A stretch of 64,000 nt of DNA from Dirofilaria immitis (Eukaryota > Nematoda > Chromadorea > Rhabditida > Onchocercidae): positions 1,302,001-1,366,000 of the forward strand of contig JAKNDB010000085.1 of assembly GCA_024305405.1 (NCBI GenBank). Direction: 5' to 3'. The notes beneath the pieces were generated by a model that was not told the DNA's origin, did not search any database, and worked only from the letters and a program-made list of their open reading frames with translations. The translations under genes and the position numbers were made by a program. Shown piece after piece: positions 44,433 to 56,569 of the stretch (the first letter of the stretch is position 1; every line of letters begins with the position of its first letter).

Positions 44433-45634
44433 GCTTCCTTTTTTTTCAATTACAAAAAAAACCAAATTTTATGAAAATATGATCTCAAATTCGAAAATTA
44501 ATTTAATTTTATATTTAAATTCTAATTGTGTTATTCGATTTTTTATTTATGTTTGTATGATTTCGATAAATTTTATCTTTTATTTTGCTTATTTGCTAGA
44601 TATTAGAGTAATGAATAAATTAGAAATGATAATAGTTGTAGATTGTAATTAAATTCCCAAAATTTGTTTTTAATTTCCAACAACAAATCGACGATCATTT
44701 TTTTTAAATTGATTTGTAATATTTAAATTTTTATAAAATTATTAATAAAAAAATTCAAAATATCATAATATTTTGAATGTATCAAAATTATATAAATTTT
44801 TATTTATTATTTTGTTTTTTTTGAAAATTTTAATTTTTTTTATTTATAATGGCTAAATCAAAAATCAATTCAATTTGATTGATAATATTTCAAATTTTTA
44901 TCCAAAATATTTTTGATTTATTATTTTTCAATTCGAAATTGGAAGTATTGAAATTCTTTATTTCTCTAAACGATTTAATTTTTCATTTCCAATAATAATT
45001 TCTAAATTATTTTAAAAATTATTCAATTCTAATATTAAACAAATATAAATAGAATTATTAAATAAGGCACATATTTAGCTAAATTATAACAAAATCATTT
45101 TTGTATACATTGTTTTTTTTTTTATAATTATTATGATTTAATGATTATTTTTTTTAAATTGATAAGATGATTAACTATCGAAAGATAAGATGATAAAAAT
45201 CAAACTAAAATTTTAAATTTTTAATAAAAAATTATCATTTTGTATTTTTATCGTTAATTAAATTTTGATATATGGATATGCAAATATTATCAATTAAATG
45301 TTATATGTGTATATAAAGGTTTAATTAATAATAAATATTCTACAATCATTTTCTTAGGTAAATTTGATATCAGATAATTTTCACTTCTATGATATCATTA
45401 TGTGATTGATAAATTTTTTAATTTAAAATCGATAAATGAATCAAATAATTTTTATTGAAAATAGCAAATAGTTTCAAAAAATAAACACATTTTGGAAATT
45501 TTATAATTATTAAATTATAAAATAATTAGAATTGTAAAATTAAATTTTGCTTATTTAAAATTTAGTTATTAATTAAAATTGAAAATTTCATTTTTGTTAA
45601 AAAAATTTCAACTACAAAAACGCCGATCCAATAA

Positions 45635-45765
45635 CATTTATTCGTTAATCTAAATGAAGAATTAATTACACGTTACAGGTATAGTATAAATCATTTTTAG
45701 TTCAATTCTCAATAATTCGTTAACCTAAATTAAAAATTACAGGTTACAGGTATAGTATGACTAAT
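45635..45765. repeat. tandem duplication of about 74 bp
   Basis: ATTCGTTAA.CTAAAT.AA.AATTA..GTTACAGGTATAGTAT occurs at about 45640 and 45714, moderately diverged. Confidence 0.75.
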
Positions 45766-48149
45766 GCTATAGCTTAGTTCTATAATATATCAGATCATTA
45801 AACGATGATATTTTTCAAACAATTTGAAATCATATTATAATCTAATCATACAATTCCTTCTTTAATTTAAGATTGTTACGCTTAATTAACTTACTTTTAT
45901 CAATAATTAAGAAAGAGTATTCTATCGATTCTTAACTGAAAATTATCACAATTCAATTTTTATGCTCAACTAATTTATCGATTAAAAATCAAAATTAATC
46001 ATTCAATTCCGAATCAAAAAAAAACAATCACTTATGAATAATTGCTCGATTGATTAAATATTAAATTAATCGATCGATTGCAAATTAAAATTAGTCTATG
46101 GATTCCTAATTTGAAAACTATTCGTAATCAATTGAGATAATCAATGTTAAATTGTTAATCTTTTATCATAATTTGATTCTAATTTTTTCCATACTTCAAT
46201 CATATTAGCTTAATGAAATTTCTGTAAATTTAAAAATGAAACTATCATTTTCCTTACATCACGTTAGCATAAATATATAAAGTGAATTATGCTAAAATTT
46301 TATTTATTTTTTAAAATTTGTTGACTAAGTTTATTTTTGAAAAAAAAATCGAATAAACAATAATACAGAATCTTTTGATATAATGATACAGTGATAGATA
46401 ATGATAGACAAATCAATAATCAATTAATTGATTGTTAAATTGATACTCTGCAGTCTTGAGGAAAAGTTTCATTCATTCTCGAAAAGTTACAAAATTTAAA
46501 TGATTTATATATATATATATTTTTTGATATCAATTTCTTACAACAAATACTTCTTCTATCTTCCATTTCTTATCAGTAGATACATTCGCAATAAAATGCT
46601 TCATATTTTTTCTAAACTTTTTTCTTGTTTTTTTTGCTTAAATTGATAATAAAAATAAAATCATTGATGGAAACAAAAAAACTATAAAATTGTAAATATA
46701 AAAAAATAAAATAAACAAAAAAAATTTCCTTTTCTACTGGCCTAAATTTAATCAGAAATTCGATTAAAATAAATTTAGTGTAATTGTTATTTTGTAAAAA
46801 TTTCTTAACAAAATAATAAGAATTGAATTATTTTATAAAATTTGAATTTAATTAAATCAATGATTGGTCGAAATATTTTTGTTATAAAAGAGAATTTAAC
46901 AAACTATTAAAAATTGTTTTACAAATAATTAAACGAATAATCTAAATTGATTTCGATTGATTAAAATAATTAAAAATTAAAAAAAATGCATTTAATCGCA
47001 CTTTTTCTTTGTAATGGAAATAAATGAGTAAATGATTAAAAATTTACTGATAAAACTGAAATTTATATATCAATTTTTGTACGTTGAAAAATTAAATTTG
47101 AATTTATATATCAAAAATAAACGAATAATCGAAATCAATTTGGCAAAAAAAAAATAATACGAAAATAAAATTTAGCAAAATTATTTCCTACCATTCGTTA
47201 TTGTTTTTTTTTGTCACTTTTGCAAAAAAAAAGAAAAAATATTTCAAATATTGGAAAAGGAAAAGAAATATAATTGATTACTCAAAAATTAAAGAATTAA
47301 AATTGGAAATTAAAATGTAAAATTTGTAAAATTAGATATTTAAAATTCTTTCACAAGAAAATAAAATAAAATAAAATAGAATAATGAATAAAGAAAAAAA
47401 AAAAAAAAAAAAGAAAACGAGCTAAAAAGTACAATGAACTGATATGAGATTAATAGAAAATAATAAACCTTATTGTTACAACCTATCAATGCTGCATTTC
47501 ATTTTTCTATTATTATTTAAAATTTCAAAAGCATAATGTAATGAAGTAAAAATTGGAAATGAAAATCTAAAAAATAAAAAAACGAAAAAGAAAAGTAAAG
47601 AAGGAAAAAGGACACGTAATATTACGTAATTAGTCTCATAAGTATATGTTCCTATTTTAAAACCTTTTAATTGCTATAAACTTCAAATGCGAGAGAAAAC
47701 TTTGCAAGTCGAGATTTAGGAGGGAGGGGGAAAAGCGAAAAGAAAACGAAAAGAAATGCAACAAAATTTTTTTTTTTATGTAATTTATATTTTTCATTTT
47801 AATCCATTCCAATAAAATTATTTTAGGTGTAAATTTGAAATGGATGTGATATGTATAATTCAATTAGTTTTATTTCATTTATTCATTTCATCCATCAATG
47901 CTTATTTAGCATCGCATTTAAAATTTTCTTCTTTTTTTCTCTCTCTCTCTTAATTTTATCCTTTTTTTCGTTTTATTTTTTTCTTTTTTTCTTTCAAAAT
48001 GAATGATCGATTTTTTTTTATTACTTCATAATGAGAGGTGCTTTAAGTAAAAAGTGATAAAAGATATTTATATATATTTTTTCAATTAATATCTATTAAG
48101 TATTGGAAGAGTTAGTTGGTAACCATTTGAAATGATAAAATTTGTTTAT

Positions 48150-48365
48150 TTCTAATCTTTGAAAAATTGCGAATTTTATTTTTATCCTTTGAAAAGTTGC
48201 GATCTTTACATTTATCCTTTGAAAAGTTGCGAATTTTATTTTTATCCTTTGAAAAGTTGCGAATTTTATTTTTAATCTTTGAAATTTAACAAATTTTTTT
48301 AATCCTAGGAAAATCGCAAATTTTATTTTTATTCTTTGAAAAGTTGCGAATTTTGCTTAAATTTT
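48150..48365. repeat. 30 bp tandem repeat, about 7 diverged copies
   Basis: Unit TTTATCCTTTGAAAAGTTGC plus GAATTTTATT; anchors at 48181, 48211 and 48241 are exactly 30 bp apart, outer copies degrade. Confidence 0.85.
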
Positions 48366-49645
48366 TAAAAAATTATGAAATTTTTATACACGATTTATAA
48401 TCGTTAGAAATTGCAAATATCTCGAAGACAACTAATATATATTTATGTATATTTACTACTTTTATTATGAATATCGTTCAATAAAATTTTTTTTATTATC
48501 TTATTTTGCTGCTATTATGTTTTGATTGTTATTTTTACAAAAAAAATTTTTCGATCGATTTTTTTTTCTCAACAAAACTTTTATGATTAATAAGCAAATG
48601 ATTATTGTTAAATGAAATTGACGCAAATAAAAATAGGAAAAAAATAATTTATTAAAATTCGAAGTAACTGACAAGATGTTATCGAAAGATTAAATCAGAC
48701 TAGGATATTACGAAAAATTAATCATTTTTATAAGTCTATGAGGTAGATATTGTGAAAAAGTGAATATAAAAAAATTGTCGAAAGGCCAAAAATAATGACC
48801 TATTGATGACACTTAAAATCAAGACAATATTATCAAAGGTCAAAATTTTATCATTCTTTTATCATAAATTAAATAGAAATAGAAATTGATAAATACATTT
48901 CCAGGATATATATATATATGTATAAAATCAAGATCATATAATTAAAATATCGAAATACTGAATAATGCTGGTGATACAAATATCAATTATTATGATTTGG
49001 TTAATATGATTTAATTTAAATATTAACAAAATTGATAAAATATTATCCAAAAGCTAAATTCTAATGAATAAATAAATCGTAATTGTTAAACGAAGTGAAA
49101 TTGACATAAATGAAAAATATAATTTCGGAAATTATCAAAATTGATAAAAAAAACATTATCAAATGATTAAATTCTGATTGATAAATGATAATTAGATTGC
49201 ACAAATCGAATCAAGAATATCTGTTTATTAGCATTTTAGTCAAAAATCATCATTAAACAAAATTTTACATAATTTTTAGGAAAATAAAAAAGAAAGTTTA
49301 AATATTTGGAATAAAAAAAAGAAAAAAATTAAGAATTATGTAAACACTCGTAGACCTCAATTGTTTTCGTAATAAAATATTTTTATCATTCGATAATTCT
49401 TTTTTTTTATTTTTCATTCTCGCAACAAACTTATTTAAAAATATTATCTTTTCAAAAACTATCTTTAAGTCAAATTTCCATCATTTCACGAAATCAAATA
49501 TTTGAAATAGGAGAATCATATAAATATTTCATAGAGTTATTTTAACAAAAGAAAAAAAAGGTTTAATAAAATGATTCGATAGATTTTGTTCACTTTTTTT
49601 AAATTTGAAAAAGAAAGAAAAAATTATCATGAAATGATTAAGAAA

Positions 49646-49960
49646 CGAATATGCATAAGAATTACTCGTTAATTAATTAACGAATATGCATAAGAATTAA
49701 TCGTTAATTAATTAACGAATATGCATAAGAATTAATCGTTAATTAATTAACGAATATGCATAAGAATTAATCGTTAATTAATTAACGAGTATGCATAAGA
49801 ATTAATCGTTAATTAATTAACGAATATGCATAAGAATTAATCGTTAATTAATTAACGAATATGCATAAGAATTAATCGTTAATTAATTAACGAATATGCA
49901 TAAGAATTAATCGTTAATTAATCAACGAATATGCATAAGAATTAATCGTTAATTAAATAA
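49646..49960. repeat. 35 bp array with a 16 bp palindrome per unit, 9 copies
   Basis: Units start CGAATATGCATAAGAATTAA at 49646 and every 35 bases to 49926. Each junction creates the perfect palindrome CGTTAATTAATTAACG. The intervening 19 bases are identical between units, which excludes a CRISPR-type array. Confidence 0.93.
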
Positions 49961-51109
49961 TGCTAAATGAAATATATCTAATTTGCTAATTTAATATTCA
50001 ATTACTAATTTCAAATAAAAATAATTTTTAAAGAAAAATTTCATTAAAATCAACTTTCCCACCATGTTATTTTCTAAAATTAAAATTAGAATTTGCATTT
50101 GCAAATTTATAAAAATGATAAAATAGAAATTAAAAAAAAAGTAGGATATTTTGAATCAAAAAATAAAACAAATGAAATTATACGAATACTTTTTTTTCTT
50201 TTCTTTTATTTCTTTTCTATCCATTAGCATATCAAGAATTAATGACTTATTTTTTTGAAGTGATCGGAAAAAAATAAGCAAATTTTTATGATTAAATTTA
50301 ATTATGTTTTATTTCGCAAATTTATGTTAAAAAAAAAATCATTTTTTCCAAATTTTTATGTTTTATTTTTGCTTTGTTTGCAAAATTAATTTTAATTTAA
50401 TTTCTATTTTTATCATTTTATACAAATAATTTGCAAATGAAAATAAAATAATTGCGCCTTTTTTTGAGCTTTTTTTTCTAAAAATAATTGCAAAAAAAAG
50501 TATGTTAGTTTTTATTTTTTTTTAATTAAACGAAATTATTTTTGAAATTCATTTCTTTTCATAATAAAAAAAAAAAAAGAAGAAAGTGAAAATATGGGCG
50601 AAATGAAAGAAATATTTTTACAAATTATTTTGAAAAATAAATTTCGTTTTTTTTTTATTTTAAATAATTCAATGAAAATATGCAAAAATATTTGCTAGTT
50701 GATTAGGAATAAAGATCATAAATGATCATAATCATTGAAAATTAAACCTATACAAAATAATTATAATCGGTTTGAAGCAACTGATTGTAAATTATATAAT
50801 CTATCATTTGGAGTAACGATCAAATAATGTTTATAGGATATTGAGAGGGGGAAGAAATGATAAATGAATGATAATAATGATAAGCTGAAAATAGCTAATT
50901 AATCATAATCAGATTAAAATCATATTAATATGAAATATAAAAATTCGTTCGGTTTTTTTTTTTTATTTAATTGCTTGATTGAAACGAAAAAGTTGGCAGA
51001 AAGAAAAAAGAAATCTTAACTTAACTTTTATCCACTTATCCATTTGCTAATTTAAATTGATATAATTTGTTATCCGTAGTTTTAATGTAATACTACAAGA
51101 ATTGTAATG

Positions 51110-51110
<1 letters not shown>

Positions 51111-51146
<36 letters not shown>
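51111..51146. repeat. (AT)n microsatellite
   Basis: About 36 bases of alternating A and T, next to the right copy of the long inverted repeat. Confidence 0.9.
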
Positions 51147-51149
<3 letters not shown>

Positions 51150-51218
51150 GATAAATATATGATTTGAATAAATATTATTAAACTAATTCAAATATACCAT
51201 TGCTGTATTAAATTAAAT

Positions 51219-51448
51219 TCAAACACTTCATCAAAACTATTCCAAATTAGCAATTATTGATATTTCAATTTTTAAATTCAAATTAATGATAAATATATGA
51301 TTTGAATAAATATTATTAAACTAATTTAAATGCACCCTTACCGTATTTCAATTATGAACTTCAAATTATTGCTAAATATTTTCGATTAGTCGAGAATTAC
51401 TTATATTTAGAAAACATTACTTATATTTAGAAGTTTAAAATTTAATAT
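51219..51448. repeat. right arm of the long-distance inverted repeat
   Basis: Reverse complement of 41318-41540 with a few substitutions and a short internal duplication of TAAATATAAGTAAT. A 43 bp piece of it (ATTAATGATAAATATATGAT..) is repeated again at 51147-51190. Confidence 0.9.
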
Positions 51449-52799
51449 ATAGGATTGTATTGAGTAATTGAAAGATGGTGCAAAAATATAATTTAATTTT
51501 TAGCTAAAATAATAATTTCATATAAATTAATTTAGTTATAATCAAAATTAGTCATTGATCAATCAATACTGCATTTATTTGCCCAATAAAATTATTTATA
51601 CCAATAAAATCCTACTCAATGGATAATTAATATTTCCATAATCATTTTCATCTCTTATTTCAATTATAGTATGTATACATAACTAATGACAATTTAATTT
51701 TAATCAAAATTATCTGTTGATAAAAACGAGTGATAAAGAAATGAAGAAATTAATGATTAATTGATTATTACCCTATTTACGTACACGTAATTAGTACATT
51801 AAAATTGAAAGAAAAAGAATTTTTTCAAATTTAAAAGTTTTCATAAATAGATTTGCAGAAGTGATACATTTAATATTTATAGTATTATCTCGTCAATTTT
51901 CTCAATTACGCTATTTAATTACTTATTACTTGCATACATCAATTTCCAATTTTTCCAGTCTAAGTTTATCACTTTTTGTACACGTATGAACGTGTATAAT
52001 TTGAATTATTACACGTGTAATATTTATTTATAATCGAAAGAGCAAATGAAAAATAATTTTCTGAAAAATTTGATCTACCAATAATTTTTTTCTAAATTAA
52101 AATGATTCGAATAAAAATGCTTCATTTATAATCAAATTAAAAAAGTATTGAAATTTTAGAATTTAAAATGGATTGATTTCAAAAATTTTCAATTTTTTAA
52201 TTTCATTTTTTATATGTTATTATTTTGTTTTGTGAACAGTTTGAATTTCAAAATTTTCTTTTTGATTTTTTTTTTTAAAAATTATTTATTTCTAAAAATT
52301 TCATTTTTTTTTTATTAATAAATGAATTTTGATGAATGTTTCATTTTCAAATGATTTCTTTCATTTCTTCTAAAATTTTCTCTTTGATAATGATATTATC
52401 TTTTCTTTTTTTTCTGATAAATTGTGATCAAATTACGAAAAAAAATGATATAATTGAAATATATAAGGCATTAGAGATATTATAAATTAAAATTTAAATA
52501 TATGAAATTTGACAATTGAGAAAATAGCAAAAGTAAGCCTAATTATATAATACAAAATGTTTTTAGCTAATGCTATATAGCACTTTTTTTTCTAAGCTGT
52601 ATCATCGGTTTAATCTAATTCAAGTAATTCTAATTTAAATACCAAAATAATTTCATCCAGATTAAATGGTAACAAATATAAATGAAACTTGAATATGTTA
52701 TGCAAACATGTATCGATTGAAATAAAATCAACTTATCTCCTGCATTTATCATACTATTGCAAACTAGACAATCAAGCATAACACGCTTAAAACTAATGT

Positions 52800-53400
52800 C
52801 TTACATGGAATATACTTGCTTATAAAAATTTTCCAATGTTTTGCATATTTTTATATCATATCAATCATAAGATAAATGATAAAATGAAGCACGTAATTTA
52901 ACGTGATATACGCTTATCAATAAAATTTCATTCTATATCATATTATCTATGATGAATTTTTTTATCATATCAAATATATAAAAATAATATTTTTATAAAT
53001 TTCAATGAATTTTATTTATATTTAAATTTTTGGTTTTAATAACACCTACAAGGATATAAAATTTTTTTATAAAAATTACAAATAAAATATGTAATTAATT
53101 ATCTCGTAGCTATAATACGTGAAGTACGCTTGCTTATGTAATTGAATGCGCATAAATTTTCGTACAGCATGTCGTTCTACCAACCTACACGTGAAATACG
53201 CTTTCTCATAGACCGGCGTATATTTTTACAGCATTTCATATTATGATAAATTCTTAACATAACAATTTTACAAACCAAACATTTTATTAATTTTGAAATA
53301 TTTGAATTACTTTCAAAATTTTGTTCACAACCTCATTCATAAAAAATATGTCAAATTGTTTTGAAAAAAAATTAATACGTGAAATACGCTTATTTATGAA
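52800..53400. repeat. dispersed ACGTGAAATACGCTT motif family
   Basis: Related motifs with tails such as TTATGTAA or TCATAGAC occur near 52803, 52900, 53117, 53190 and 53377. The spacing is irregular and the GC content higher than the desert around them. Confidence 0.6.
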
Positions 53401-54071
53401 ACATTTAAAATTTTCTTTTATTGTTCAAATTATTTGCTGAAAATTGAAATATTCAATTTTCGATTATAAATATGGAAAAATAATTCTCGAAAAATTATAA
53501 AGAAAAAGAAATTCCAAACATGAAAAAGCTTAATTAATATCAAATTTGATTTTTTTCTCAATCTTTCCAATTTGTATATTCATTTCCAGGTAAACTAACT
53601 TTTCATATTTTTCGTAGAGTTATTTCAAAAATGATAAAACTATGGAAAAAGTTAACTTTAATTTAAAATATATACAAGTAAACAAAGTATACTTTTAACA
53701 TTATAGCATTAAGGAATGATTTGATTAATAAATTAAAATTGAATATAACTTTTCTCCAAAATTAATTCATATTTGTTTTTTTTTTTTGTTCAAAAATAAA
53801 ACAAAAAAATATTCATATTTAATTGAATTGAAAAAAAAATTAATGTTAGAAACAACAATATTCAAAAATGGAATAATTATACGGACATACAGAGTTGATA
53901 AAATTATGATAAAATCAGAAATAAGATTAAAATGTTCATTTCATTAAATATATCTTTTAATAAATAAATAAATAAACAATGAAAAAAAAAAAACAAAAAT
54001 AAATAAATAAGATGAATGTAATGCTAACATAAAAAGGATGGATGAGTTTGGAGAGGAATTTAATTTTAAGT

Positions 54072-54173
54072 TTAATTTGGCTGATTTTTGCCATCTCTTT
54101 TATCTCTTTGACGATAACCCTTTTGCATGCCAAATTCATCGACAATCGACCATAAACATACACATTTAGGGAT
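54072..54173 (-). CDS. possible terminal exon, unknown protein
   Basis: Minus-strand frame following a good acceptor (T-rich run then TTATCAAG) and ending in TAA. It reads IPKCVCLWSIVDEFGMQKGY then RQRDKRDGKNQPN (33 residues). Codon positions show more G and C at positions one and two than the surrounding DNA, and a KR dibasic site is present. No partner exon could be confirmed upstream, so this may be noise. A second minus-strand frame in the same place (SLNVYVYGRLSMNLACKRVI..) is longer but less gene-like in composition. Confidence 0.25.
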   Translation of the reverse strand: MPKCVCLWSIVDEFGMQKGYRQRDKRDGKNQPN

Positions 54174-55879
54174 CTTGATAATAAAAAAAAAACAAAAAAA
54201 CAAAATTAATCAACTTTTTCTTTCCTTTCCATCCTTTTTTTTTCTTTTAAGCTATTTTTGCATTTTTATTTCTCAAAAATTTTGTTAAAATTAATACTTT
54301 TTATTGTACATTTATTCTTAATTTTATTATCAAATTTGCAAAAAAAAGAACAGTAACATTTTCAATCAAAAAGCAAAATTTTCTTAATATTACATATGAA
54401 ATTTTTGAAATGAACACGAAAAAAAAAGAGATGAAATAATTAATCTAAAACATGCAACACTTAAATATATAAATTATTGATTGATTTAGTAATTGATAAT
54501 TCATAAAGAATGGTTATTGATAGATTTTGAAAAGTAATCTAAATTAAGCAATTATATTAATTATTAAGGCAAAAGAATAAATAAAATTAGAATTATTCTG
54601 TTAAACCTTGAAAGCCGGTAAATAAAATGAAATAAAAACTAAAAAAAAAAACTGAAAATTATTTTATAAAGTAATCAAATGTATAAAGTAATCAAAACGT
54701 TATGTATACAGAATCAATATATCTGTCTGTTATTTATCAAATCCATCATTTAGATCAAGCTAATACATCATTTTTCAAATCTATGAATGCATCAATTTAT
54801 CTATCTACCAATCTGTTTATAATCAATCTATTTATACTCAAGCCTACCAATAAATTAATTTGTAATAATTTTTATTAAATGAACTGATATGATTTTATGA
54901 AAATCAAATCGATTCAATAGTTATTAAGATTTATCAGAAACTAATATTCGACTTTTCTAAAATCAATCTTCAATCCATTCGTCATTTATTAAATCCATTG
55001 ATAACTGATACTAATTTCTATCTGATATGATCTCACTATAATATTAAATCAATCTAATAGCTATTATAAATTAATATTCAAATTTCTTGTCTACTTACTG
55101 TTGAAATGATTAAGGAAATAGTTTAAGCTTGTATAAGTTATAAATATATATTTTTAGCAATTACTCAATTCAGGTTAATTGTTAGTAGAACCAGTATGCT
55201 TTTTCTATAAATAATAAATTATATACTAATTACTTATGATCGACATAAATGGATCTTATAAATAATTAATTGGTTCAGTAAGATATTCAAAATGATGACA
55301 TAATTAACAATCAATCATTTGTGATTAGAAAATCTTAAAGTGAATAATGTTTAGATATATAACTAATATTCATGCAATATTTGGAGTCCAACTTATCGAG
55401 TAATTGCAAGAAAAGTAATTAATAGATTACTAGAAAATAATTTCCAGATAAATATCATTATTATGAAACAATGGACGAAAATATTATTATTGCTATTATT
55501 ATTATTGCCACTAATTTTTGATAACTATTAATATTATCTTTGGTTATTATTAATATTAACAATAATGATATTATTATTGTTGCTGTTATCATTAATTTTT
55601 GACTAAAATAAACAGAAACTTATCACAAAACATTTTATCGTTTATAACAATTATGATTACAAATGAAGATTTTAAATAAAATTTCTTTACCTTATTATTT
55701 TAAAATAAATAAAAAAATTCGATGTAAATTTAACAAAATCTTTTTCATTTTGTTTTCTTTTTATGATATTGTAAATGAGTAAAAATTTTTAGGACTTATT
55801 TAAGCAATAAATCACTATAACTTATATTTTGATTCAACGTTTGGTTCATCCCATAGCGCCAATTCTGACCATCAAAATT

Positions 55880-56200
55880 TAAGAAATGTCAGGAAAATTC
55901 GTGAAATATCAAGAAATATTTATGCCAGAGAAATTTCATGACGAATTTCAAGAGACATAAAAGAAATTTTCTTGAACATCAAGATATATTAGAGAAATTT
56001 TATCGAATTCAAAAATTGTGCAAGAAATTTTCAACGTTAAGATATTAAAGGAATTTTGCTGAATATCATGAAATATGAGGGATTTTTTTCTAATATTAAA
56101 AATATATTGGAAGATTTTATCAAATATCAAGAAATATGAAGCAGAATTTCTCGAATATTGGAATACATTAAAGAAATTTTGTTAAATATGAAGGCAATAT
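55880..56200. repeat. degenerate repeat of about 43 bp (GAAATTTT..ATCAAGAAATAT)
   Basis: Seven or so diverged units around 'AGAAATTTT.T.GAATATCAAGAAATAT'. The segment just before it (55835-55880) is less AT-rich and open in several frames, but no exon borders could be supported. Confidence 0.55.
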
Positions 56201-56569
56201 CACATAAAAAATCAAATAAATTTTTTCTAAGTTTGCCTTTTTAGATTGTTTGGTTAAAAATATTAGGGAGTGATTAATGATTATAATCAATCGTATTTTG
56301 ATTTCAGGTATATAATTACCAATTATGTTTATCACAATGTCAACCTAATTGAGACCAAAAATTACAACTGGAAGCATAAAATTAGATGATAACAAGAATA
56401 ATAATGCAAGAAAGTTACGATCGAAAATCTTAAAAATTAAGATCTTAAATGACTTAAAATAAATTGAAGGAAAATTAATTAATATTCAAGAAACTGACTA
56501 ATTATTACATAAGCAAAAATATTTAGTCATTTTTAATTAAAATTTTAAAACGAAATGACGACAGAGTGA

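Noticed and set aside
47657..47863. 68-codon minus-strand frame ending LKFIAIKRF
   Set aside because: Pyrimidine-rich tract and poly-T explain most of it; no splice context or family likeness.
49646..49960. CRISPR-like repeat and spacer pattern
   Set aside because: Spacers are identical between units and the genome is eukaryotic; it is a tandem repeat.
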